Part shown: piece by piece, positions 18,120 to 25,982 of the stretch
How the letters are laid out: every line of letters starts with the position of its first letter
How positions within the stretch are numbered: position 1 is the stretch's first letter
From: Planctomycetaceae bacterium
GTDB taxonomy: Bacteria; Planctomycetota; Phycisphaerae; Phycisphaerales; SM1A02
DNA: 38,292 bases
Reading direction: 5' to 3'
NCBI GenBank assembly: GCA_002683215.1
Contig: NYSY01000055.1
Coordinates: 18,064 to 56,355 of the forward strand
Notes under the pieces: model-generated
Seen by the model: the letters and a program-made list of their open reading frames with translations, nothing else
Told to the model about the DNA's origin: nothing
Databases searched by the model: none
Program-made: the position numbers and the translations under genes

Positions 18120-19451
18120 ATGCCGAACAACGATTCTGGACATTCCGAGCGTCCCTCGGCCGGGACCGGGAAACGGCTCTGGAGCCGGAACTTCACCGGC
18201 CTCGTGATCACTCAATTCGCGGGTGCGACCAACGACAACATTCTGAAGACGGTCTTGTTGCTGCAGTTTGCCAAAGGGCAGAAGTGGTTCGACACGCTTG
18301 GTGAGGGGGGCACGGGGATCGTGAACCTCCTGCTCACGGTGCCGTTCGTCCTGTTGCTGGGATTCGCCGGGCAACTCGCGGACCGGCGATCGAAGAACCG
18401 CATCATCACGGCGACGCGGCTGGCCGAAGTTCCGATCGCCGGCCTGGCACTCTACGGATTCTGGATCGACAGTCCCTGGATGGTTCTGGTCGCCTACACG
18501 TTGCTGGCGTCGGAGTCGGCGTTCTTCAGTCCGTCCAAGTACGGCTCGATCCGCGAGATCGTGGGCGATGATCGGCTGAACGAGGCCAACGGCATCGTCA
18601 ATCTGAGCACCAACATCGCGATCCTCTTCGGAATCGGAATCGGTGGCCCGTTGCTGCAGTGGTCCGAGCACGCGGTGGGCGTCGTCCTGCTCCTCTTCGC
18701 GTTGGTCGGGCTCGGCTCAAGCCTGATGATCCGCGGCCTCGTTCCGCAGCAGCCGGAATTGAGACGACGCCTGAATCCGTTCTCCCCGTACCTCGACGCG
18801 ATTCGTTCCATGCGTCCGGGGCTCATCTGGTCTGCGGCGCTGGCGTGGGCGTGGTTCTACGCGGGTGGGATCGTCGTCATCGCGGTGATCCCCGAGTATT
18901 CGACCCCGCTGGGATTCACGATGACGGAGAGCAGCCTTTTGCTCGCGAGCATGGGACTGGGCATCGGCATCGGTTGTCTGCTGGCAGGGCGGCTTTCGGG
19001 CTCGAGGATCCGAGGTGAGTTCGTGATCCGGGGTGGTTTCGTCTTCGGCGGGATCTTCCTCGTGCTGGGCGTCACGCCCATCACCATGCTCGGCCTTCCC
19101 TTGCTCGGGGCGGCCCTCTTCTCCGCCGGCGTCGCCGCGGGGTTCTACCTGATTCCACTTCAGGCGATCCAGCAGCTGTGTTCCGCGCCGGGCGAGCGGG
19201 CACGGGTCCTCGCGACCGCGAACGCGATCTCCTTCCTGCTCATGTCCCTCGCCTCGGCCGGTTACTGGGCCCTGGTGGCGAAGGCGGAGATGTCCCCGTT
19301 CCACGCCCTCGTGATCGTGGGTCTTCTGATGATCGGGATCTCAGGCTGGATTCGCTGGGGAGGGGGGCGGGGCATTCTCGCCGCGAACGAGTCGTTGACC
19401 GAACCCTCGGCGGAATGCGACCGACCGGACGGATCGACGGCTCGGGAATGA
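18120..19451 (+). CDS. LplT/Aas-type MFS transporter
   Basis: A 443-residue major facilitator protein with about 12 transmembrane segments and a cytoplasmic N-terminus of 25 residues. The first helix reads FTGLVITQFAGATNDNILKT, the FxGxxNDN pattern of lysophospholipid flippase LplT and of the transporter half of bacterial Aas fusions. The loop after helix 2 has GQLADRRSKNRII, the MFS D-R-x-x-K/R signature. The SPSKYGSIREIV segment and LNEANGIVNLSTNIAILFG also match the LplT group, which moves lysophospholipids across the inner membrane for re-acylation. No acyltransferase gene lies beside it, so this is the stand-alone form or a related exporter. Substrate is inferred from the family only. 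Confidence 0.85.
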   Translation: MPNNDSGHSERPSAGTGKRLWSRNFTGLVITQFAGATNDNILKTVLLLQFAKGQKWFDTLGEGGTGIVNLLLTVPFVLLLGFAGQLADRRSKNRIITATRLAEVPIAGLALYGFWIDSPWMVLVAYTLLASESAFFSPSKYGSIREIVGDDRLNEANGIVNLSTNIAILFGIGIGGPLLQWSEHAVGVVLLLFALVGLGSSLMIRGLVPQQPELRRRLNPFSPYLDAIRSMRPGLIWSAALAWAWFYAGGIVVIAVIPEYSTPLGFTMTESSLLLASMGLGIGIGCLLAGRLSGSRIRGEFVIRGGFVFGGIFLVLGVTPITMLGLPLLGAALFSAGVAAGFYLIPLQAIQQLCSAPGERARVLATANAISFLLMSLASAGYWALVAKAEMSPFHALVIVGLLMIGISGWIRWGGGRGILAANESLTEPSAECDRPDGSTARE

Positions 19452-19497
19452 TCGCTCGGATCGAGATCTTTCGACGGCCGAAAGCGCTGTGGATCGA

Positions 19498-19503
19498 TAG
19501 AAT
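19498..19503 (+). promoter_or_regulatory. -10 element (TAGAAT) of the tRNA-Leu gene
   Basis: TAGAAT ends 9 nt before the first base of the tRNA, a suitable distance for a stable RNA promoter. A good -35 box is not visible at 16-18 nt upstream. Confidence 0.45.
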
Positions 19504-19512
19504 GACGACCTC

Positions 19513-19596
19513 GCCGGAGTGGCGGAATTGGCAGACGCGACGGATTCAAAATCCGTTTCCCGCAAGGGAGTGTGGGTTCGAGTCCCACCTTCGGTA
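19513..19596 (+). tRNA. tRNA-Leu (anticodon CAA)
   Basis: An 84-nt class II tRNA. The acceptor arm GCCGGAG (19513-19519) pairs with CTTCGGT (19589-19595), including G-U pairs. The anticodon arm is ACGGA-TTCAAAA-TCCGT with anticodon CAA at 19547-19549, decoding UUG. A long variable arm (CCCGCAAGGG) follows, and the T arm is GTGGG-TTCGAGT-CCCAC. Discriminator A is at 19596, as required for leucine. The 3' CCA is not encoded. The D-arm carries GGCGGAATTGGCAGAC, typical of leucine tRNAs. Confidence 0.96.
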
Positions 19597-19673
19597 TTGG
19601 TATTGATGATCTCCCGGAGCGCGGGAGGTCGAGCACCCTCGGATCGCGGCCCTCGGGCCGAAGGAGTCAAGTC

Positions 19674-19778
19674 ATGGGTTACGTTCTGGGCATGTTCGCG
19701 GTGGTCACCATGCTCGCGATCGCACTGGGTGCGATCTACATGATCTTCAGCGATCCCAAGGTGCGCGAAGAGCACTGA
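19674..19778 (+). CDS. 34-residue single-pass membrane peptide
   Basis: A short gene starting at ATG 19674, preceded by AAGGAG at a 7-nt spacing, one of the best ribosome sites in the window. The product has one hydrophobic helix (residues 3-25: YVLGMFAVVTMLAIALGAIY within it) and a short charged tail DPKVREEH. Such small peptides often belong to respiratory or transport complexes, but I do not recognise this one. It lies 78 nt after the tRNA-Leu gene and 57 nt before the histidine kinase gene, so it may share a transcript with either. The strong ribosome site and clean membrane helix are the reasons to accept it. Confidence 0.65.
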   Translation: MGYVLGMFAVVTMLAIALGAIYMIFSDPKVREEH

Positions 19779-19835
19779 ATCCGTAAGTGAAGCTCGGTCC
19801 AACGGATCGAGCGGCGGCTGGCGAAAGGGGTGTCG

Positions 19836-22049
19836 GTGCACCGAAAAGATCGACTTGAAGTCTCGCGCGAGGCGATCTCGCGCCTCCCGCTCGTGGCTTG
19901 GGAGACCGATCTCGAAGGTGGGCTCCTCGAGCCCGCATCCGGAGGCGGCGTGCATTCCCGCGATTCCGGGGCGGGATCCCTCGTCGACTTCCTTGACGCC
20001 GACGGCCGCCTTCGGGAGGTGGTGAAGGGCGTGCTGGAAGGGGCGACGATCGCCTTCGAGCAGCAAGTCGATACCAACATCTACCGGGTCAGCATCGGTC
20101 CCCGTCACGACGACGACGGTCGAGTCATCGGCACCAGCGGAATCGGAATCGATGTCACGGCGGAACGAGCCGCGATCGATGCCGCGGAGGCACGGGACCA
20201 GCAGCTCCGCCTTCTGGTCGATACCGCGCTCGACGCGGTCATCACCTGCGATCCGGAGAGCCGGATCGTCGTCTGGAACACCGGGGCGGAGCGGCTGTTC
20301 GGCTGGTCGCGGGCGGAGGCGGTTGGAAAACGACTGACCGAGACGATCATCCCGGCCGAATTCGGCGAAGCCCACGAACGGGGGATGGCCCGCTTCATCG
20401 AAACGGGTGAAGGACCGGTCCTCGGAACCCGCATCGAGATCGAAGCGCAGGATCGCAACGGCCGTCGATTCCCCGTCGAACTCTCGATCAATCCGATTCC
20501 AACCGCCTCGGGCCTCTCCTTCAGCGGCTTCATCCGGGAAATCTCCGCCCGAAAGGCGAGCGAGCGGGCGGCTCGGGAGGACGAAGAGCGACTCTCACTG
20601 GCACTCGACGCGATCGATGCCGGGGCGTGGGACTACACCCTCGCGGCCGACGGTCGACTCGAAGCGTCGAGCGTCTCCTCGCGGACGAACGCGATTCTCG
20701 GGCCGGATGCGGAACGCACTCCGCCGGATCGAGCCTCCCTTCATCCGGAGGACCGATCGGGCGTCGGGGATCGTTGGGCGTCGATCTGCTCCGGCCGGGT
20801 GAAGGAGTTCACGGTCGAATATCGATTGAACGCCGAGGACGGACGTGAGATCTGGGTGAGCGAACATGGCCGTGCCTTCGAATCGGATGAGGAAGGCGCG
20901 GCGAGGCGCGTGGTCGGCGTGATCTCCGACATCTCGCGACGACGTGCGATGGAGGAGACGCTTCTCGCCACCCAGAAGACCGAAGCACTCGGCGCCATCG
21001 CCGGCGGTTTTGCGCATGATCTCAACAACGTCCTCGCGGCGATCCGTGGTCATGCGTCGCTCGCGAGCCTCGAGACGGAGATTCCTCCAAAGGTGGCGGA
21101 GTCGCTGGAGGTCATCCAGGCGGCGGTGACCCGCGGAAGATCGCTGACCCAGAACATGATGATGCTCGGGAGCCCCACCCGGATCCGCCGAACCGTCGTC
21201 GATGTCTCGAAGATCTGTCGGGAGACCCTCGCCCTGGTCCGGCCCGCGGTTCCGGCGAGCGTCTCGATCGGCGAGAACCTCCGGGCGGGCGATCACCGAA
21301 TCCTCGCCGACGGCAATCAGTTCCAGCAGGCCGTCCTGAATCTCGTCGTCAATGCTCGCGATGCGATATCGGGTTCGGGACGAATCGAGGTGTCGGTCGA
21401 TCGGACGTCGGCGGGTGCTGGTGAACCCTCACGGATCGTGATCGCGATTCGAGACGACGGGGCGGGCATGGACGATGAAGTCCGGAACCGGGCGATCGAA
21501 CCGTTCTACTCCACGAAGGGACGTTCGGGCAACGGGCTGGGACTCGCGATGGTCAAGAACTTCGTCGACGGCTGCAGAGGCGAGCTGAAGATCGAATCGA
21601 TCACCGGCACGGGGACCGTCGTGTCGATGATCTTGCCGGAGTCGGAGGCGGCGGACGCGACCGGTTCCGGGGCGAGGCCGGGCGGAACCGATCGGTCCGC
21701 GATCCGAGTGCTGCTGGCGGAGGATCACCCGCTGCTTCGACCGATGCTGCTCGAAGCGATGACGGTCGGCGGTTTCGAAGTCCGCGATGCCGCCGACGCC
21801 TCGACGGCCCTGGAAATCGCCGAAGCCTGGTCCCCGACCGTACTGGTGATGGATGTGAACCTTCCGGGGAAGACGGGCGACGTCATCGCCGCGACGATCC
21901 GTGAGCGGCGCGGGATGGACGTGCCGGTGGTCTTCATCACCGGCAACAACGAATTCGACGCGCCGGACTGGAAGGCGGTCAAACTTCTTCGAAAGCCGTT
22001 CGGTCTCGACGAACTGATGGCCGCGGTCGATCAACTGGTCGGAGCCTGA
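19836..22049 (+). CDS. Hybrid histidine kinase: PAS repeats, HisKA/HATPase, receiver
   Basis: A 737-residue soluble sensor kinase. In order: an N-terminal PAS-like segment (about 10-110), a clear PAS domain (about 120-240: LLVDTALDAVITCDPESRI, NTGAERLFGWSRAEAVG), a third PAS/PAC unit (about 250-370, ending VVGVISDISRRRAMEE), the phosphoacceptor segment GGFAHDLNNVLAAIRGHASL with His394, and an ATPase domain with N box NLVVNARDAI, DDGAGMD and GNGLGLAMVKNF. A C-terminal receiver domain (about 620-737) has DH at the acidic pocket, Asp673 as acceptor and the conserved Lys in LLRKPF. The HDLNN form is typical of PAS hybrid kinases that lack a DNA-binding partner on the same chain. No membrane segment, so the signal is cytoplasmic. 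The GTG at 19836 has AAAGGGG 5 nt upstream; the GTG at 19830 is the alternative. Confidence 0.92.
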   Translation: MHRKDRLEVSREAISRLPLVAWETDLEGGLLEPASGGGVHSRDSGAGSLVDFLDADGRLREVVKGVLEGATIAFEQQVDTNIYRVSIGPRHDDDGRVIGTSGIGIDVTAERAAIDAAEARDQQLRLLVDTALDAVITCDPESRIVVWNTGAERLFGWSRAEAVGKRLTETIIPAEFGEAHERGMARFIETGEGPVLGTRIEIEAQDRNGRRFPVELSINPIPTASGLSFSGFIREISARKASERAAREDEERLSLALDAIDAGAWDYTLAADGRLEASSVSSRTNAILGPDAERTPPDRASLHPEDRSGVGDRWASICSGRVKEFTVEYRLNAEDGREIWVSEHGRAFESDEEGAARRVVGVISDISRRRAMEETLLATQKTEALGAIAGGFAHDLNNVLAAIRGHASLASLETEIPPKVAESLEVIQAAVTRGRSLTQNMMMLGSPTRIRRTVVDVSKICRETLALVRPAVPASVSIGENLRAGDHRILADGNQFQQAVLNLVVNARDAISGSGRIEVSVDRTSAGAGEPSRIVIAIRDDGAGMDDEVRNRAIEPFYSTKGRSGNGLGLAMVKNFVDGCRGELKIESITGTGTVVSMILPESEAADATGSGARPGGTDRSAIRVLLAEDHPLLRPMLLEAMTVGGFEVRDAADASTALEIAEAWSPTVLVMDVNLPGKTGDVIAATIRERRGMDVPVVFITGNNEFDAPDWKAVKLLRKPFGLDELMAAVDQLVGA

Positions 22050-22069
22050 ACGCGATCGGCGAACGGCAG

Positions 22070-23707
22070 TCAGGGCGTACCGGGCTTCACCGGGGGCTCC
22101 GTGGCGTCGTTCCCCGTTTCAGCCCGCTTCTCGAACATCATCAGTCGCTGCCACGGCAGCCCCTCGACCCGGCTTTCGACGAGGCGGAATCCGGCGGCCT
22201 CGTACTCGAGTCGGGCCTGCGCCTCGGTCATGGTGTGGAGCGGCTTGATCGGAACGTCCGGGTCACCAGCGCGGTACTCGACCAGCGCGACGCGACCGCC
22301 CGGACGCAGGGCCCGATGCATCGAACGCGACATCTCCCAGGGATGGTCGAATTCGTGGTAGACGTCGACGAGCAGGATCAGGTCGACCGACTCCGGGGCG
22401 AGCCCGGTGTCATCGACCCGGCCGAGGACCGGTTCGACGTTGTCGATTCCCTCCCGGCGGAGTCCATCGCCGAGGATCTGCAGCATCTCCGGCTGGATGT
22501 CGGTCGCGTAGATCCGCCCGGCGGGGCCGACCTTCGGGGACATTCGACGGGTGAAATATCCGGAGCCGGCGCCGATGTCCGCCACCGCCATGCCCGGTCG
22601 GATGCCGAGCATGTCGACCAGCAGATCCGTGCGTTCCTCGCGCTCCCGTTCGGGGCGCTCGAGCCAGCCGGCGGCGAAATGCCCCATGACCTGGGCGATC
22701 TCTCGATCGAAGTAGGCGAGACCGATGCCGTCGCGGGTCGCCTTCATCGGTCGGTACACCGGGCCCCGGGACCGGGCATCCTCGGCGTCGATCGACTCGA
22801 GCCGGAGGAGCACCGCGACCACATCGTCCGAATTCTTCGGCGGATCGAGTTGGATCCGTCGACGACCGCCGTCAAGCTCCCGGATCTCCGCCTCGGCGAA
22901 AGGTCGGGCGATGATCGGCGAGAAGGATTCGGTGTTGATCGTCGCATCGACTTCGAAGCGAGATCCGCTTCGATCGCGGCGACGCCCCAGTGTTCGTTCC
23001 CGGGCACGCTCGAAGGCGATGCGGTATCGGCCTGCTTCTCCGTCGACGCTGGGGACGGACACGGTGAGTTTGAATTCCTCGCCGATCGGTCTTCCGGGGA
23101 GCGGCATGGCCGGTGATTCGATCGGGTTGTCGAAGCTCGGGCGATCCAGCACGGCGACGGCCGGCGATGATTCGAGCGTGGCAAGGGTCTCCGGGGAGAG
23201 CGGTCCGGCTTCGAGAACTTCGAGGATCGCTCGAGTGTCCGGGTGCGACCGGTCGATTTCGAGCACGATCGCCTGCACCCGCGCCGGTGGAACGACCGTA
23301 CCGATCAGCGCCGCATGCGCGGTCCGAACCGCGTCGATCGCCGCGGGCGTGCCTCGGGCGACGATCCAGTCGCGATGACGTTCGACGGTTCCGTTCCGTC
23401 CAGCCGCCTCGGCCAGGAGGAACAGGACGAGGTCGGCGGGATCGACTCCGGATGACGCCACCGCATCGGTGGGAAGGCGTCGAAGGTCGAACATCGCCAC
23501 CGCCTCCGGCACGATGGGGGCCGGATCGGAGGCGATGGGGGCCGGGGATGGAATCGACGGTGATGAAATCGGTGGCGTGATCTCCACTTCCGGGACGCCC
23601 GGCGGTGCGGCGAACGCACCGTTCAGGATTCCCGAGAAGAAGGTGCCGATCGCCATGGTTGAAGCGAGGAGGGGCGTCGGCCGAAGAAGTCTGGGCTGGA
23701 GATGCAT
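22070..23707 (-). CDS. Exported class I SAM methyltransferase with secretin-like N-terminal region
   Basis: A 545-residue protein. Residues 1-33 form a signal peptide (LLASTMAIGTFFSGILNG core, then AFAA), followed by a Pro/Ser/Ile linker to about 70. Residues 70-150 look like a secretin N-domain or similar ring-building fold: the segment HRDWIVARGTPAAIDAVRTA followed by strands VQAIVLEID resembles that domain in GspD/PilQ proteins. A beta-rich region to about 320 follows. Residues 335-545 form a SAM-dependent methyltransferase with motif I ADIGAGSGYF at 376-385, the acidic post-I DIQPEM, and LILLVDVYHEFDHP. Many planctomycete methyltransferases of this subgroup are exported. The start at 23707 has GGAG upstream; the ATG at 23722 is in frame and possible. 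The substrate and the source of SAM outside the cytoplasm are unknown. Confidence 0.8.
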   Translation of the reverse strand: MHLQPRLLRPTPLLASTMAIGTFFSGILNGAFAAPPGVPEVEITPPISSPSIPSPAPIASDPAPIVPEAVAMFDLRRLPTDAVASSGVDPADLVLFLLAEAAGRNGTVERHRDWIVARGTPAAIDAVRTAHAALIGTVVPPARVQAIVLEIDRSHPDTRAILEVLEAGPLSPETLATLESSPAVAVLDRPSFDNPIESPAMPLPGRPIGEEFKLTVSVPSVDGEAGRYRIAFERARERTLGRRRDRSGSRFEVDATINTESFSPIIARPFAEAEIRELDGGRRRIQLDPPKNSDDVVAVLLRLESIDAEDARSRGPVYRPMKATRDGIGLAYFDREIAQVMGHFAAGWLERPEREREERTDLLVDMLGIRPGMAVADIGAGSGYFTRRMSPKVGPAGRIYATDIQPEMLQILGDGLRREGIDNVEPVLGRVDDTGLAPESVDLILLVDVYHEFDHPWEMSRSMHRALRPGGRVALVEYRAGDPDVPIKPLHTMTEAQARLEYEAAGFRLVESRVEGLPWQRLMMFEKRAETGNDATEPPVKPGTP

Positions 23708-23812
23708 GATGGGGGGCTCCATCGATGGGAAGGCTGGACAGTCCCGTCCGATTCGATCACGGTATTAGTTTTCGAAACCCGGGTCGATTCGAGATCCGGT
23801 ACGGAGTGGCAC

Positions 23813-24532
23813 ATGTGTGGACGATACGCCCTCGATCTCGGCGGCGGTGAACTCGTGGATCTTCTCGGATGCCGTGGCGGGACGGGCGGTGTCTTCACGG
23901 CCCGTTGGAACATCGCGCCCTCCACCCTGGCGCCGATCATGGTGGCTTCCACTGGGGCGGCCCCACGCCTCGACCTGGCCCGATGGGGCATCGTGCCGGC
24001 GTGGCGGTCGGATGGGCGTTCCGGGCGACCACTGGCCAACGCCCGCGCGGAGACCGTCTTCGAAAAGCCGGCCTTCCGATCGGCGGCGGAATGCTCACGA
24101 TGCGTCGTGCCCGCCCGTGCCTTCTATGAATGGCGTCGATCCGGTCGGCGACGCGACCCATTCGCGATCGAACGAGGCGACGGAGCGTTGATGTGTTTCG
24201 CGGGCATTCTGGAGCGTGGCGGGCCGATGCCGGGGTTCGCGATCCTCACCACCAATGCGAATGCCACGCTCACGGAGATCCACGACCGGATGCCGGTTCT
24301 TCTGAACGAGACGGGCGTGGCCGACTGGCTCGCGCACCAAGGTGGAGACGCCGATGACGGCGTCCGGCTGGGGCGGCTTCTTCATCCGGCGCCCGCGGAC
24401 CTGCTGACGGCCCGACCGATCGGCGATCGCGTGAACGACGTGCGGCACGACGGACCAACGCTTCTGGATCCACCGGTGCGGGAGGATGGTCTTTTCGGGG
24501 CGAGCGGTTGCTCCGAGGATCCCGAACCATGA
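23813..24532 (+). CDS. SRAP (YedK/HMCES-type) abasic-site DNA-protein crosslinker
   Basis: A 239-residue SOS response-associated peptidase family protein. It protects abasic sites in single-stranded DNA by forming a thiazolidine crosslink through Cys2. After Met removal the N-terminus is C2-G-R-Y-A. Other conserved residues are Asn76 (NARAET), Glu106 (AFYEWRR) and His157 (IHDRMPVLL), which match the active site of E. coli YedK, and WGIVPAW occurs at 58-64. Length is normal. It is oriented away from the methyltransferase gene and lies 10 nt before a sulfotransferase gene. Together with the glycosylase at 15439 and the imuA-dnaE2 operon it forms part of the repair content of the window. Confidence 0.95.
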   Translation: MCGRYALDLGGGELVDLLGCRGGTGGVFTARWNIAPSTLAPIMVASTGAAPRLDLARWGIVPAWRSDGRSGRPLANARAETVFEKPAFRSAAECSRCVVPARAFYEWRRSGRRRDPFAIERGDGALMCFAGILERGGPMPGFAILTTNANATLTEIHDRMPVLLNETGVADWLAHQGGDADDGVRLGRLLHPAPADLLTARPIGDRVNDVRHDGPTLLDPPVREDGLFGASGCSEDPEP

Positions 24533-24542
24533 TGATGCACCG

Positions 24543-25535
24543 ATGACTGCGACTCCGGCGTCGACAATCTCGGATCCACCCCGCCTGGTCATGGGCATGC
24601 CACGGGGCGGAACGACGGCCATGATACGAGCCCTCAATGCGGATCCACGTGTCGCGGCCTACGGGGAATCGCTTTTCTGGGGACGCCACTGGGTCGCCCC
24701 CGACGATGCCGGGCGGCTGGGCGAAGACGAATTGACCCGCGCGGCGGAACTGCTTCAAAACAACATTCTGGTCCCGTACAACGGGCCGGGGGCGTTGGCG
24801 AGTGATCGCCATGATCTGCCCGAAGCGGGTGCGGCGGCGATTCGGAAATCTCCGGTCGGGAGCGAGCCCGCCACCGTCTTCAAGGCGATTGGCGAGGCGA
24901 TCGCTTGCCATGCGGGGCGTGAGATCTGGGTGGAGAAGACTCCACACCATCTTCAGCATCTGGATCGGATCTTCGATGCGATGCCGGAGTCGAGAGTACT
25001 GGTGATGGTTCGAGAACCCGAAGCATTTCTTCGCTCCTACAAGCACCAGGGCGATCGGAAATCATCCGAGATTCGCTCGCAATTCCACCGCCTGTATCAC
25101 CCGATGCTCGCGAGCCTGGTCTGTCGCCGCACGCTGCAGGAGGCGATGCAGGCCGCCGCCGGCTGGCCGGACTCCGTGATGCTGGTTCGGCTCGACGAGG
25201 TTCGGGCCGATCCTCCCGGAGTGATGGCTCGAATCCGCCGGCATCTCGAACTCCCCGATTTCGAAGATGCGGAATTCGAACGGTCCAATTCAAGTTTCGA
25301 AGGCGCCGCCACCCCTCCGAAGCCATTGGGAGCGGCCGAGATCATCTGGCTCCGTCTGTTGACGGGCCGGACCGCGAAGGCGATGGGGCTGCCGGTTCCC
25401 GCTCGGCGACTCGCACCGGTCCGATTCCTCGGTTCGGTGTTCGGATTGATCCCCTGGGCGATTCGAAACTGGAAGACCATCAATCGGCTCGACGAACGCG
25501 GAATTCGCGGCATGATCCGACGCTGGTTGCGATGA
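24543..25535 (+). CDS. PAPS-dependent sulfotransferase family protein
   Basis: A 330-residue cytoplasmic protein with the sulfotransferase fold. The phosphosulfate-binding loop is VMGMPRGGTTAMIRAL (about 16-31), with R-G-G-T-T in place of the P-loop. WVEKTPHHLQHLDRIF, near residue 140, and the 3'-phosphate-binding segment RVLVMVREPEAFLRSYKHQ, near 160, are both present. The family moves sulfate from PAPS to carbohydrates, lipids or proteins. A plausible link is surface polysaccharide sulfation, complementing the sulfatase at 5221, but the acceptor is unknown. It follows the SRAP gene after 10 nt, so the pair is probably one transcript. The ATG at 24543 has no strong ribosome site and could be read by coupling. 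Confidence 0.88.
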   Translation: MTATPASTISDPPRLVMGMPRGGTTAMIRALNADPRVAAYGESLFWGRHWVAPDDAGRLGEDELTRAAELLQNNILVPYNGPGALASDRHDLPEAGAAAIRKSPVGSEPATVFKAIGEAIACHAGREIWVEKTPHHLQHLDRIFDAMPESRVLVMVREPEAFLRSYKHQGDRKSSEIRSQFHRLYHPMLASLVCRRTLQEAMQAAAGWPDSVMLVRLDEVRADPPGVMARIRRHLELPDFEDAEFERSNSSFEGAATPPKPLGAAEIIWLRLLTGRTAKAMGLPVPARRLAPVRFLGSVFGLIPWAIRNWKTINRLDERGIRGMIRRWLR

Positions 25536-25584
25536 CCCGCGCGCGTGGCCCGGCGAAACCGGCCCATGAACCTCGATTTTCGGG

Positions 25585-25612
25585 TTGACACCGGTCGACC
25601 GAAAGATACCCT
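25585..25612 (+). promoter_or_regulatory. Promoter upstream of the repeat block and imuA
   Basis: TTGACA at 25585-25590 and TACCCT at 25607-25612 are separated by 16 nt. This is the best consensus -35 box seen in the window. It points toward the 17-bp repeat array and imuA; the leader would be about 365 nt. Between 25536 and 25982 I see no supportable gene. Confidence 0.5.
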
Positions 25613-25715
25613 AACAAAATCCGATCAGAAGCGGTCAGACGCTCGGATTCCGCCTGTTCTTCAGGCAGAAGCGGGGCTTCTGCAGTACGGGATCCTCGGG
25701 GACACCGGGCCTCCA

Positions 25716-25828
25716 AAGTCTTTGGGTTCAAGAAGTCTTTGGGTTCAAGAAGTCTTTGAGTTCAAGAAGTCTTCGAGTTCAAGAAGTCTTCGAGTTCAAG
25801 AAGTCTTCGAGTTCAAGAAGTCTTCGAG
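25716..25828 (+). repeat. 17-bp tandem repeat, 6.6 copies
   Basis: Six full units of 17 bp (AAGTCTTCGAGTTCAAG or with CTTTGG/CTTTGA) run from 25716 to 25817, with a partial unit to 25828. Copies differ only at two positions: the first two carry TTTGG, the third TTTGA, the last three TTCGA. The sequence is poorer in GC than its surroundings. Each junction holds the dyad GAAG-T-CTTC in the later copies. It lies between the promoter at 25585 and imuA. It is not a CRISPR, as there are no spacers. Confidence 0.95.
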
Positions 25829-25982
25829 GGCTTCCTCGGAGCTGATCGGATACCGCGCAACGGAGGCGCGACGGAGGCCCAGGAAGGCCATGTAACCAAA
25901 GGGTGCTCGGCATGTTCACTGCCAAGCAGAGACCGTTCAACGCGATGAATTTCGCGGGGCTGTGGTTGTGGAGCTGCATCGA

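Noticed and set aside
25716-25828. CRISPR array
   Set aside because: Units abut each other without spacers and no cas genes are present.
25545-25895. 116-residue open frame running through the 17-bp repeats
   Set aside because: The repeat period is not a multiple of three, so the protein would shift frame composition with each copy. There is no ribosome site and no family resemblance.
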